Shown here piece after piece: positions 17,986 through 25,813 of a stretch of DNA of 64,000 bases. Positions within the stretch are counted from its first letter, which is position 1. Every line of letters starts with the position of its first letter. The notes under the pieces were generated by a model, which saw only the letters and a program-made list of their open reading frames with translations, was not told where the DNA came from and did no database searches. The translations under genes were made by a program, and so were the position numbers. The DNA is from Streptomyces sp. NBC_00286. GTDB taxonomy: Bacteria > Actinomycetota > Actinomycetes > Streptomycetales > Streptomycetaceae. The stretch spans positions 5,208,001 to 5,272,000 of the forward strand of contig NZ_CP108054.1 in NCBI RefSeq assembly GCF_036173125.1, written 5' to 3'.

Positions 17986-18798
17986 TCAGCGGCCCAGCTG
18001 GTCCAGTACTGCGCGCGGGCGATTGGTGATGATGGCGTCGACACCCAGCTCGACACAGAGAGCGACGTCCTCGGGTTCGTTCACGGTCCATACGTGAACC
18101 TGATGCCCGGCCCGCTTCAGGCGCTCGATGTACAGCGGGTGGTTGCGCACGATCCGCATGGACGGGCCCGCGATACGGACACCCACGGGCAGCCGTCCGT
18201 CGCGCAGCCGGGGCGAGAGGAACTGGAGCAGATAGACCGTCGGCAGCGTCGGAGAGGCCGCCCGTACGCGCTGCAGCGAGCGCGCCGAGAAACTCATGAC
18301 CCGTACGGGCGATTCGGCGGCGGAGGGCGGGGCGTCCAGGCCGAAGCGCTTCAGGAGGTACAGCAGACGCTCCTCGACCTGGCCCGCCCAGCGTGTGGGG
18401 TGTTTCGTCTCGATGGCCAGCTCCACAGAGCGGCCGGCGTCGGCGACGAGCTCAAGGAGACGCTCGAGCGTCAGGACGGACTGCTGCTCCCAGGACGGCG
18501 GCCGCTGCTGCTCCCAGTCGGGCGCCTCGTCGCGGTTCTTCCAGGAGCCGAAGTCCAGGGCGGCGAGATCGGCGAGCTCCAGGGCGGAGACGGCGCCGCG
18601 ACCGTTGGAGGTGCGATTGATCCGGCGGTCGTGGACACAGACGAGATGGCCGTCCGCGGTCAGCCGGACATCGCACTCCAGGGCGTCCGCCCCGTCCTCG
18701 ATCGCCTTCTCGTACGCCGCCAGGGTGTGCTCCGGGGCATCTTCGGAGGCGCCGCGATGGGCGACCACCTGAATCAGGTGCTGTCGTGCGTGGGTCAC
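17986..18798 (-). CDS. Glycerophosphodiester phosphodiesterase (GDPD)
   Basis: The 270-residue TIM-barrel enzyme hydrolyses glycerophosphodiesters to glycerol-3-phosphate and an alcohol. Metal and acid/base motifs are visible: VAHRGASEDAPEHT (catalytic His and Glu), ALECDVRLTADGHLVCVHD (Glu, Asp and the second His), ELAIETKHP (Glu) and HVWTVN at the end. No signal peptide is seen, so it is cytoplasmic. The start is uncertain: GTG at 18798 gives a family-like N-terminus, but the ribosome site is weak and upstream extensions stay open. Confidence 0.88.
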   Translation of the reverse strand: MTHARQHLIQVVAHRGASEDAPEHTLAAYEKAIEDGADALECDVRLTADGHLVCVHDRRINRTSNGRGAVSALELADLAALDFGSWKNRDEAPDWEQQRPPSWEQQSVLTLERLLELVADAGRSVELAIETKHPTRWAGQVEERLLYLLKRFGLDAPPSAAESPVRVMSFSARSLQRVRAASPTLPTVYLLQFLSPRLRDGRLPVGVRIAGPSMRIVRNHPLYIERLKRAGHQVHVWTVNEPEDVALCVELGVDAIITNRPRAVLDQLGR

Positions 18799-19138
18799 CG
18801 CGTCATGGTGCCACCACGCGCGCGTGGCTGCGTCATGCTGCACGCGCGCGTGGGTACGCGCTAAAGGCGGCCGCCCAGGGGCTGCGATGGTTATGTCGGA
18901 CTGGTCCCATGTAAAGAAGTGAGGGGCCGAGTCCTCAGGTACAAAAGAAGGTCCTGAAAGCTCCCGGACCCACAGGCACCGCTTATGGCGCCCTGACGTC
19001 CCGTGGGAAAAGCTGACGGCATACAAAGAAGTACCTGCACATCTGAATCGCACCGGATCGCGGACACGTATACGCACCTATGAGTGAGCCGGACCGGGAG
19101 CGACCGGAAGAAGCAGCAGTGGATCGAGAGGAAGAGCT
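18799..19138. other. Divergent intergenic region before the htrA-like gene
   Basis: This 340-bp gap lies between the leftward GDPD gene and the rightward protease gene. It is A/T-richer than its surroundings near 18900-19080 and includes several GTACAAA/CATACAAA-like stretches. I see no clear operator; both promoters should be here. Confidence 0.45.
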
Positions 19139-20590
19139 GTGAGCACCGAGAACGAGGGCAACAACGAGGGCAACGCGGTACCCCCCGCCCCGTCAGCCCC
19201 TCCCGTGCCGGTGGACGCTCCCGCTGCTTCCACGCGTCCGGAGCACGGAGTTCCGCCGCGGCCGGGGGCCCATCCGGAATCCCAGGAGGGCGATCCGACG
19301 GCCGTACTGCCGCCGGTGCCCCCGGGGGCGCCCGACGGCACACATGCGGCCCACGGTGCGGAGCCGGGCGCCTGGCCCCCTCCGCCTCCGCCGGCCACGC
19401 CCGCGTACGCGAACGGCGGCTCGGGTGCCGGCTGGGGATCCACGTACCAGCAGCCCGCGCCCAAGTCCGGCGGCGGCCGTGGCGGCCTGATCGCCGCGGT
19501 CCTGGTGGCCGCGCTCGTCGCGGGCGGCGTGGGCGGCGGCATCGGCTACTGGGCGGCCGACAGCAACGACTCCTCCACGGGCTCGACGACGGTGTCCGCC
19601 TCGCAGAGCGGCGGCGACTTCAAGCGGGAGGCGGGGACGGTCGCGGCGATCGCCAACCAGGCGCTGCCCAGCACCGTCACCATCGAGGCGGAGAGCGGCG
19701 GCGGCGAGGGCGGCACCGGCACCGGCTTCGTCATGGACAAGCAGGGCCACATCCTCACCAACAACCACGTCGTGGCGGAGGCCGTCGACGGCGGCAAGCT
19801 CTCCGCGACCTTCCCCAACGGCAAGAAGTACGACGCCGAGGTGGTCGGCAACGCACAGGGCTACGACGTCGCTGTCATCCAGCTCAAGAACCCGCCCGAG
19901 GACCTCAAGCCGCTGCCGCTCGGCGACTCCGAGAAGGTGGCCGTCGGCGACTCGACGATCGCGATCGGCGCGCCCTTCGGCCTGTCCAACACGGTGACCA
20001 CGGGCATCATCAGCGCCAAGAACCGCCCGGTGGCCTCCAGTGACGGCAGCTCCACCGGCAAGGCCTCGTACATGAGCGCCCTGCAGACCGACGCCTCGAT
20101 CAACCCGGGCAACTCCGGCGGTCCGCTCCTGGACGCGAAGGGCTCGGTGATCGGCATCAACTCGGCCATCCAGTCCGCGAGCGGGGGCCTGGGCGGTACC
20201 GGTCAGTCCGGCTCCATCGGCCTGGGCTTCGCGATCCCGATCAACCAGGCGAAGAACGTCGCTCAGCAGCTGATCAGGACCGGCGAGCCGGTCTACCCGG
20301 TGATCGGCGCCTCGGTCTCCCTCCAGGAGGGCACCGGCGGCGCGAGGATCACCGAGGAAGGCGCGGGCGGCGCGGACGCGGTCGAGAAGGGCGGCCCCGC
20401 CGACAAGGCAGGTCTCAAGCCGGGCGACGTCATCACCAAGATCGACGACACGGCGATCGACAGTGGCCCCGCCCTCATCGGCGAGATCTGGACCCACCAG
20501 CCCGGCGACACCGTCACGCTCACATACACCCGCGACGGCAAGACCAACACGACCGAGGTCACTCTCGGCGAACGTGAGGGCGACAGCTGA
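19139..20590 (+). CDS. HtrA/DegP-like membrane serine protease (S1C, PDZ)
   Basis: The 483-residue protein has a Pro-rich cytoplasmic N-terminus (1-113), one membrane anchor (about 115-138) and a trypsin-like domain. The triad is visible: His in LTNNHVVAE (about 208), Asp in GYDVAVIQL (about 242) and Ser in NPGNSGGPLL (about 325). A single PDZ domain (about 385-475) has GLKPGDVITKID. Such proteases degrade or refold damaged extracytoplasmic proteins. The start is GTG with GAGAGGAAGAG upstream. A hairpin ends just before the following tRNA. Confidence 0.92.
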   Translation: MSTENEGNNEGNAVPPAPSAPPVPVDAPAASTRPEHGVPPRPGAHPESQEGDPTAVLPPVPPGAPDGTHAAHGAEPGAWPPPPPPATPAYANGGSGAGWGSTYQQPAPKSGGGRGGLIAAVLVAALVAGGVGGGIGYWAADSNDSSTGSTTVSASQSGGDFKREAGTVAAIANQALPSTVTIEAESGGGEGGTGTGFVMDKQGHILTNNHVVAEAVDGGKLSATFPNGKKYDAEVVGNAQGYDVAVIQLKNPPEDLKPLPLGDSEKVAVGDSTIAIGAPFGLSNTVTTGIISAKNRPVASSDGSSTGKASYMSALQTDASINPGNSGGPLLDAKGSVIGINSAIQSASGGLGGTGQSGSIGLGFAIPINQAKNVAQQLIRTGEPVYPVIGASVSLQEGTGGARITEEGAGGADAVEKGGPADKAGLKPGDVITKIDDTAIDSGPALIGEIWTHQPGDTVTLTYTRDGKTNTTEVTLGEREGDS

Positions 20591-20622
20591 CCCACCACGA
20601 CAGCCGACCGGTTAGTCTTGAT

Positions 20623-20649
20623 CCCGCGCCGATCTCCGGTCGGCGCGGG
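20623..20649. terminator. Hairpin abutting the tRNA-Ser 5' end
   Basis: The arms CCCGCGCCGA and TCGGCGCGGG are separated by 7 bases. The last base of the right arm is the first base of the mature tRNA. It could terminate the protease transcript or act in 5' processing of the tRNA precursor. Confidence 0.55.
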
Positions 20650-20735
20650 GTGGGTTGCCCGAGCGGCCTAAGGGAACGGTCTTGAAAACCGTCGTGGCAG
20701 CGATGTCACCGTGGGTTCAAATCCCACACCCACCG
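20649..20735 (+). tRNA. tRNA-Ser (anticodon UGA)
   Basis: The 87-nt class II tRNA has acceptor arms GGTGGGT / ACCCACC with discriminator G, a long variable arm (GTGGCAGCGATGTCAC) and a T-arm GTGGG TTCAAAT CCCAC. The anticodon loop CTTGAAA, between ACGGT and ACCGT, gives anticodon TGA at 20683-20685. The genome sequence continues with CA rather than an encoded full CCA. Confidence 0.95.
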
Positions 20736-20742
20736 CAGGTCA

Positions 20743-20776
20743 GAAGGGGTGCCACTCTCCGGAGCGGCACCCCTTC
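20743..20776. terminator. Terminator downstream of tRNA-Ser
   Basis: Perfect 11-bp arms GAAGGGGTGCC and GGCACCCCTTC surround a 12-base loop. It serves the tRNA and possibly the convergent Prim-Pol gene. Confidence 0.8.
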
Positions 20777-20873
20777 CGCATGCGCCCTGACTCGCCCGTG
20801 CCCCAGGTCTGGGCAGTACGTCTGGGCCATCTGTGGGCCAGCGCGGAGGTACGGGCTTGCCCCCCGGCCTCCC

Positions 20874-21743
20874 TCACCCCTGCCGTCCCCCCACCAACCG
20901 CCGAGCCGACCCCACCGTCGACCGGGCCTCCCGTTCCGAAAGGCCCACCTGGAGTGCCGCGGCTACCAGGGGTTCGACGAGTTCGTCGCCGATGCCGTTC
21001 TCGTACGCCCGACAGGCTGCCCAGAAGAGGCGGGTGTTGCGTTGGCCCTCGTGGGCGGCGGCGACGAACTGGACCAGGCCCTGGCCGTGCCCGCCCGCTG
21101 AGGAGGGCGTGGGGTGGTGCGTTCGGGGTGGGGGCGTGAGCAGGCGCAGGAGGGCGCGTGGGCAGGGTGCGGGCGCCAGGTGGGACGTACCTGGAGCCGT
21201 GCTGTAGACGCCGTGTGCGGAGCGCGAGCCGGGGCCGACGAGGTAGCCGCCGGCTCCGCGGATGTCGATGCCGGGGGCGAGGCGGCCCGCGGAGTTGGGG
21301 ACGACGACGTCGGGTGGACCGGACAGCCACAGGTGGCGGCCGCCGCTGGGGGTCAGGACGACGATCGTCTCCGGGATCGTGAACAGGTGGCGCAGGGCGA
21401 GTTCGCGCAGCGCCGCCGAGGAGTCGGTGCCCGATTTGGTGTCGAGGTCGATGCCGATGAGGTGGTGTGGCTCAAGACCGCAGGCGATGCCGTAGCCGGT
21501 GGCCCTGGGGGCGGCGGCGAAGAGTTCGCGAATGCGTTCCGGATCGGTGGAGGCGTCGTACACACCGTGTCCGAAGCGACCGCACTCGCCGTGGCAGGGC
21601 GGCGCTGTCGGGTCGGCGCGGTGTGGGGAGCGGAGCGCGGGGAGCTTGGTTTGGGACAGCGGGATGACGGCCAGTCCGCGTTCGGCGGCTGACAGCGCGT
21701 GTGCAAGGGCCAGCGTCGTGGCCTGCCGGTCGATGGTGGCCAT
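20874..21743 (-). CDS. Prim-Pol (archaeo-eukaryotic primase-like) protein
   Basis: The 289-residue protein has an N-terminal AEP/Prim-Pol domain (about 10-190) with the catalytic GIDLD (DxD), the SGGRHLWL histidine motif and GIDIRGAGGYLVGPGS. A short C-terminal helical region (about 215-280) resembles primase C-terminal modules (NTRLFWAACRAYENG). It can be expected to bind nucleotides and synthesise primers. It sits beside a tRNA gene with no integrase, so it may be a relic of an integrated element or a domesticated orphan. The start ATG (MATIDRQ) is the first in frame. Confidence 0.8.
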   Translation of the reverse strand: MATIDRQATTLALAHALSAAERGLAVIPLSQTKLPALRSPHRADPTAPPCHGECGRFGHGVYDASTDPERIRELFAAAPRATGYGIACGLEPHHLIGIDLDTKSGTDSSAALRELALRHLFTIPETIVVLTPSGGRHLWLSGPPDVVVPNSAGRLAPGIDIRGAGGYLVGPGSRSAHGVYSTAPGTSHLAPAPCPRALLRLLTPPPRTHHPTPSSAGGHGQGLVQFVAAAHEGQRNTRLFWAACRAYENGIGDELVEPLVAAALQVGLSEREARSTVGSARRLVGGRQG

Positions 21744-21857
21744 GACTCCATGTTCGTACGTACGTTCGAAAAAAGGAAGAGGGGGCGGGCGTCCTGTGGA
21801 GGCGGTCGGGCCCCGGTTTCGGCGGGGTGTTTCCGGTGACCTTGACAGTGCCCATAA

Positions 21858-21874
21858 TCTGACGGACAGTCAGA
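21858..21874. promoter_or_regulatory. TetR-type operator upstream of the igr-like operon
   Basis: TCTGACGGACAGTCAGA is an inverted repeat with 6-bp arms and a 5-base centre, 38 bases before the first start codon of the acyl-CoA dehydrogenase operon. A TTGACA at 21842-21847 may be the -35 element. The shape fits TetR-family regulators of acyl-CoA genes; the regulator is not identified. Confidence 0.5.
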
Positions 21875-21911
21875 AATCCTTGTTCGTACGAGGTCCGGGA
21901 GGGCCGTCGTC

Positions 21912-23075
21912 GTGCACCTCGCCCCCACCGAGCGCCAGCGACGGCTGCGCGCCGAACTCCGTACGTACTTCCGGGAACTGATGCCTGACGGACCGCCGCG
22001 CGCCGCCGACTCGGGCCGACAGCGGGCGCTGCTTCGGCGCATCGGTGCCGACGGCTGGCTGGGGCTGGGCTGGCCGGTGGCGTACGGGGGTCAAGGACGC
22101 GGCGCCGATGAGCAGTTCGTGTTCTTCGACGAGGCCTATCGGGCGGGCGCGCCCGTCTCCATGGTCACGCTGAACACCGTCGGGCCGACGCTGATGAAGT
22201 ACGGGACCGAGGAGCAGAAGGACTTCTTCCTGCCGCGGATTCTGCGCGGGGACCTCGTGTTCGCCATCGGGTACTCCGAGCCGTCGGCCGGGACCGACCT
22301 GGCCTCGCTGCGGATGCGCGCCGTGCGCGACGGCGGGGGCTGGATCGTCGACGGGCAGAAGATCTTCACTTCCAACGCGCAGAACGCCGACTGGATCTGG
22401 CTCGCCTGCCGCACCGACCCGGACGCGCCCAAGCACAAGGGAATCTCGATCCTGCTCGTGCCCACCGACGCCCCCGGATTCTCGTGGACGCCGATCGAGA
22501 CGGTGGGCGGACTGACCACGACGGCCACCTACTACGACGGGATCCGCGTTCCGGCGGGCAATCTCGTCGGCGAGGAGAACGGCGGCTGGGGTCTCATCAC
22601 CAACCAGCTCAACCATGAGCGGGTCGCGCTCGCGGCGATCGGCATGCAGGCCGAGGACTTCTACGCCGCCGCGCTGACCGCGGCCCGTACGCCCGATCCG
22701 GTGACCGGGCGGCGCAGGGTTGACGAGCCGTGGGTGCGATCGCGACTGGCCGAGGCGCATGCCCGGCTGGCGGCATCACGCCTGCTCAACTGGCGTTTGG
22801 TGGGGGATGTCGGGGCCGGTCGGCTGGCACCCGGCGATGCGAGCGGCGTGAAATTCGCGGGAACCGAATCGACGGTCGCGGTGTATCGAATGTGTCAGGA
22901 AATTGTGGGAGCGGACGGGCTGATCCGCTCGGGTTCGCCGGGGGTGTTCGAAGGCGGCGAGCTGGAGCGGATGAACAGAGCGGCGCAGATCAACACGTTC
23001 GGGGGCGGGGTGAGCGAGGTGCAGCGCGAGATCGTGGCGACGATGCGGCTCGGGATGACGAGGGGGCGGCGGTGA
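21912..23075 (+). CDS. fadE29: Acyl-CoA dehydrogenase, FadE29-like subunit
   Basis: The 387-residue flavoprotein has the acyl-CoA dehydrogenase layout: N-terminal helical domain, middle beta domain (FAIGYSEPSAGTDLASLRM, KIFTSNAQNADWIWLACRT) and C-terminal helical domain ending FGGGVSEVQREI. Its length and the blocks VGPTLMKYG and HKGISILLVPTD closely recall mycobacterial FadE29, which pairs with FadE28 in an alpha2beta2 dehydrogenase acting on the last three-carbon steroid side chain. It opens a five-gene operon. The start is GTG at 21912; its stop overlaps the next gene's start. Steroid specificity is inferred from gene order and similarity. Confidence 0.85.
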   Translation: MHLAPTERQRRLRAELRTYFRELMPDGPPRAADSGRQRALLRRIGADGWLGLGWPVAYGGQGRGADEQFVFFDEAYRAGAPVSMVTLNTVGPTLMKYGTEEQKDFFLPRILRGDLVFAIGYSEPSAGTDLASLRMRAVRDGGGWIVDGQKIFTSNAQNADWIWLACRTDPDAPKHKGISILLVPTDAPGFSWTPIETVGGLTTTATYYDGIRVPAGNLVGEENGGWGLITNQLNHERVALAAIGMQAEDFYAAALTAARTPDPVTGRRRVDEPWVRSRLAEAHARLAASRLLNWRLVGDVGAGRLAPGDASGVKFAGTESTVAVYRMCQEIVGADGLIRSGSPGVFEGGELERMNRAAQINTFGGGVSEVQREIVATMRLGMTRGRR

Positions 23076-24091
23076 GCGAGGAGTCCGGCGGGGACCTCGA
23101 GGCACGGCTGAAGGCGTACGAGAGGCGGGCAGCAGCGGTCGCGGGAGTGGGCAAGGACCCGGTCAACGAGCCGATGATCCGGCACTGGTGCGAGGCGATG
23201 GGAGACAGAAATCCGGTGTATGCGGGACCGGATGCCATAGCTCCGCCGACCATGCTCCAGGTGTGGACCATGGGGGGACTGTCCGGGCATACGGGCCGGT
23301 CGCGGGCGTACGAGGAACTGCTCGGGTTGCTCGACGGCGCCGGGTACACCTCCGTGGTTGCCACCGACTGCGAACAGGAGTACCTGCGGCCGCTCCGACC
23401 AGGGGACGAGATCACCTTCGACTCGCTGATCGAATCGGTCTCCGCGCGCAAGACGACCAAGCTGGGCACGGGGTATTTCGTCACGACGCGGATGGATGTA
23501 CGGGCAGGGGGGCGGCCGGCGGGGACACATCGCTTCCGGATCTTCAAGTACGCACCCGCGGTCCGGAAACCGAGGGATCAGGAGGCCGCGTCACCGGTCA
23601 CCGAGATGCCGGCTTCGAAGGTGGCGCCACCGTCGACCGGGGCGACGGTTTCGGAGGCCTCGAAGGAGTCACGGCCCTGGCGTCCCCGTCCTGTCGTCAA
23701 CCGTGACAACGCCGGTTTCTGGGAAGGCGTGGCCCGGCACCGGCTGCTGATCCAGCGCTGCGACGGCTGCAAGGCACTGCGCTTTCCCTGGCTGCCGGGG
23801 TGCAACGCATGCGGGTCACTGGAGTGGCACACGGTCGAGGCGAGCGGCGAGGGGACCGTCTACTCGTACGTCGTGATGCACCACCCGCCCTTCCCGGCCT
23901 TCGATCCTCCCTATGCGGTCGGGCTGATCGAACTCGCCGAGGGCGTGCGGATGATCAGCAACGTAGTGGGGGTGCCGCACGACGAGGTGCGCATCGGTAT
24001 GCCGGTACGGCTCGAATTCGAGCGGGCGGACGAGGAGTTGGAGCTGCCGGTCTTCCGTGCCGTCGCGGCCGTCGAGGGGAGCGGAGGCTGA
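23072..24091 (+). CDS. chsH2: ChsH2-like protein: MaoC hydratase domain fused to DUF35
   Basis: This 339-residue fusion has an N-terminal hot-dog MaoC domain (about 1-160, HWCEAMGDRNPVY) and a Pro/Ser linker (about 165-205). The C-terminal DUF35 part has a zinc ribbon (RCDGCKALRFPWLPGCNACG) and an OB fold. In mycobacteria ChsH2 pairs with ChsH1 to hydrate the side-chain enoyl-CoA, and its DUF35 part docks the aldolase Ltp2. Both partners are encoded downstream here. The GTG start overlaps the TGA of the FadE29-like gene, indicating translational coupling. Confidence 0.85.
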   Translation: MSEESGGDLEARLKAYERRAAAVAGVGKDPVNEPMIRHWCEAMGDRNPVYAGPDAIAPPTMLQVWTMGGLSGHTGRSRAYEELLGLLDGAGYTSVVATDCEQEYLRPLRPGDEITFDSLIESVSARKTTKLGTGYFVTTRMDVRAGGRPAGTHRFRIFKYAPAVRKPRDQEAASPVTEMPASKVAPPSTGATVSEASKESRPWRPRPVVNRDNAGFWEGVARHRLLIQRCDGCKALRFPWLPGCNACGSLEWHTVEASGEGTVYSYVVMHHPPFPAFDPPYAVGLIELAEGVRMISNVVGVPHDEVRIGMPVRLEFERADEELELPVFRAVAAVEGSGG

Positions 24092-24092
24092 C

Positions 24093-25295
24093 ATGGACTT
24101 CACACCCACCGAGGAGCAGGCGGCGGCTCGTGAGCTGGCCGCGCGGATCTTCGGCGACCTGTCCACGCCCGAGCGGCTCGCCGCCGCCGGGACGGGCAGT
24201 GATGCCGAGCTGTGGAAGGCGCTGTGCGAGGCCGGACTCGTGGCCGCGGTCGCGGACATAGGGCTCCTCGGGCTGGTGCTCCTGCTCGAGGAACAGGGGC
24301 GGACGACGGCCCAGGCGCCGTTCGCGGCGAGCTGTGTGTACGGGCTGTCGGCGGTGTCGGCGCATGGATCGGCGGAGCAACGGGAGCGCCTGCTGCCGGG
24401 CATCGGGGAAGGGACGGTGGTGGTCAGCGGGGCGCTGCGCGAAGCGGCCGTACGGGCAAACGGCTCCGGGCAGTTGACCGGCACCGTCGCCGCGGTGCCG
24501 TGGCTCCGCGACGCCACGCATGTCCTGGTCGCGGACGACCAGCGCAGCCTGTGGCTGGTGCGGACCGCGGACGCGGAGTGTGTCCCCGTCGAGCTGACGG
24601 CGCCCTGGTCGGCGGGGCGGCTGACGCTGGACGGCACGCCGGCGGAGCGGCTCGGCGACGGGGCGGGAGACGGCATTCCGGCGGAGCGGCTCGGCGACGG
24701 GGCGGGAAGCGAGGGCGCGTACGGGAGCGGTGTGCGCCGGGACGGGGCGAGCGGTGGTGGGTCGTACGGGAACGGGGCGTACGAGCGCGAGGTGAACGGT
24801 GCGGGGGCGTACGCGAGCCGTGCGTACGACGACGTGCTCGCCACCGCGCGTACGGCCTTCGCGGGGCTGCAGGCCGGGGTGTGCGCGGGTTCGCTGGCCC
24901 GGGCGGTGGAGCACACCAACACCCGCGAGCAGTTCGGGCGGCCGCTCGCGGCCAAGCAAGGGGTCCAACTCAGAGCAGCGGACGCGTACATGGACACGGA
25001 GGCGATACGGGTCACGGCGTACGAGGCGGCCTGGCGACGTGACGAGGGGCTGGAGTACGCCAGTCATGCGCTGACCGCCGCGTGGTGGGCCTCGGAGGCG
25101 GGACAGCGCGTGGTGCACACGGGCCAGCATCTGCACGGCGGTATGGGAGCCGACCTCGACCATCCCGTGCACCGGCACTTTCTGTGGGGGCGACAGCTGG
25201 ACGCGTATCTGGGATGCGGGAGCGAAGTGCTCCAGGAGCTGGGGGAGTTGATCGTGCGCGAAGAGGGCGACGGTGAGGGGGCGGGGGCGGCATGA
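24093..25295 (+). CDS. fadE28: Acyl-CoA dehydrogenase, FadE28-like subunit with low-complexity insert
   Basis: The 400-residue protein has the truncated acyl-CoA dehydrogenase pattern of FadE28 (about 340 residues), including REQFGRPLAAKQGVQLRAAD and QHLHGGMGADLDHPVHR. It is longer because of a Gly/Ala/Tyr-rich insert at about 185-250. The insert contains a direct duplication (PAERLGDGAGDGI then PAERLGDGAGSEG) followed by repeated YGSG/YGNGAYE units. The insert lies before the C-terminal helical domain and probably loops out. It starts 2 bases after the preceding stop. It is expected to pair with the FadE29-like subunit. Confidence 0.82.
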   Translation: MDFTPTEEQAAARELAARIFGDLSTPERLAAAGTGSDAELWKALCEAGLVAAVADIGLLGLVLLLEEQGRTTAQAPFAASCVYGLSAVSAHGSAEQRERLLPGIGEGTVVVSGALREAAVRANGSGQLTGTVAAVPWLRDATHVLVADDQRSLWLVRTADAECVPVELTAPWSAGRLTLDGTPAERLGDGAGDGIPAERLGDGAGSEGAYGSGVRRDGASGGGSYGNGAYEREVNGAGAYASRAYDDVLATARTAFAGLQAGVCAGSLARAVEHTNTREQFGRPLAAKQGVQLRAADAYMDTEAIRVTAYEAAWRRDEGLEYASHALTAAWWASEAGQRVVHTGQHLHGGMGADLDHPVHRHFLWGRQLDAYLGCGSEVLQELGELIVREEGDGEGAGAA

Positions 25296-25813
25296 GTGCC
25301 GGTGTCGGACAGGTGGTGCGCGTCGGCGATGAGCTGCCGCCGCTGGAGATCGAGATCACCCGCACGCTCATCGTCGCGGGGGCCATCGCCTCGCGCGACT
25401 ACCAGGACGTGCACCACGACGCGGAGCTGGCACGGCAGAAGGGCTCGCCGGACATCTTCATGAACATCCTGACGACCAATGGCCTGGTCGGCCGCTACAT
25501 CACGGACCACTTCGGTCCCACGGCCGTGCTCCGCAGAGTGGCGATCAGACTGGGAGCGCCCAACTACCCCGGCGACACCATGGTGTTGACCGGAACGGTC
25601 GAGGAGGTAGAGGACGAGGAGGTAGAGGACGCAGAGGGAGCCGCGGACCTCGAGGGCGATGATGCCGCGGAGCGCGAGGGCGACGAGGGCGACGAGGCCG
25701 CGGGCAAGACCGTCACGGTGCGGGTGGTCGGGGCCAACGGCATAGGCAAGCACGTCACGGGGACGGTGACCCTGACGGTCCCGGGCGGCGCCGACGGGGT
25801 GGGCCGGCCATGA
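25292..25813 (+). CDS. chsH1: ChsH1-like MaoC hydratase subunit with acidic insert
   Basis: The 173-residue hot-dog protein contains the hydratase signature ASRDYQDVHHDAE (catalytic Asp/His) and IFMNILTTNGLVGRYITDHF. Mycobacterial ChsH1 is about 130 residues; the excess is an acidic stretch of about 35 residues (EEVEDEEVEDAEG through EGDEGDEAA) between two strands. It starts within the end of the FadE28-like gene (ATGA overlap). It should form a heterotetramer with the ChsH2-like protein. Confidence 0.85.
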   Translation: MSAGVGQVVRVGDELPPLEIEITRTLIVAGAIASRDYQDVHHDAELARQKGSPDIFMNILTTNGLVGRYITDHFGPTAVLRRVAIRLGAPNYPGDTMVLTGTVEEVEDEEVEDAEGAADLEGDDAAEREGDEGDEAAGKTVTVRVVGANGIGKHVTGTVTLTVPGGADGVGRP

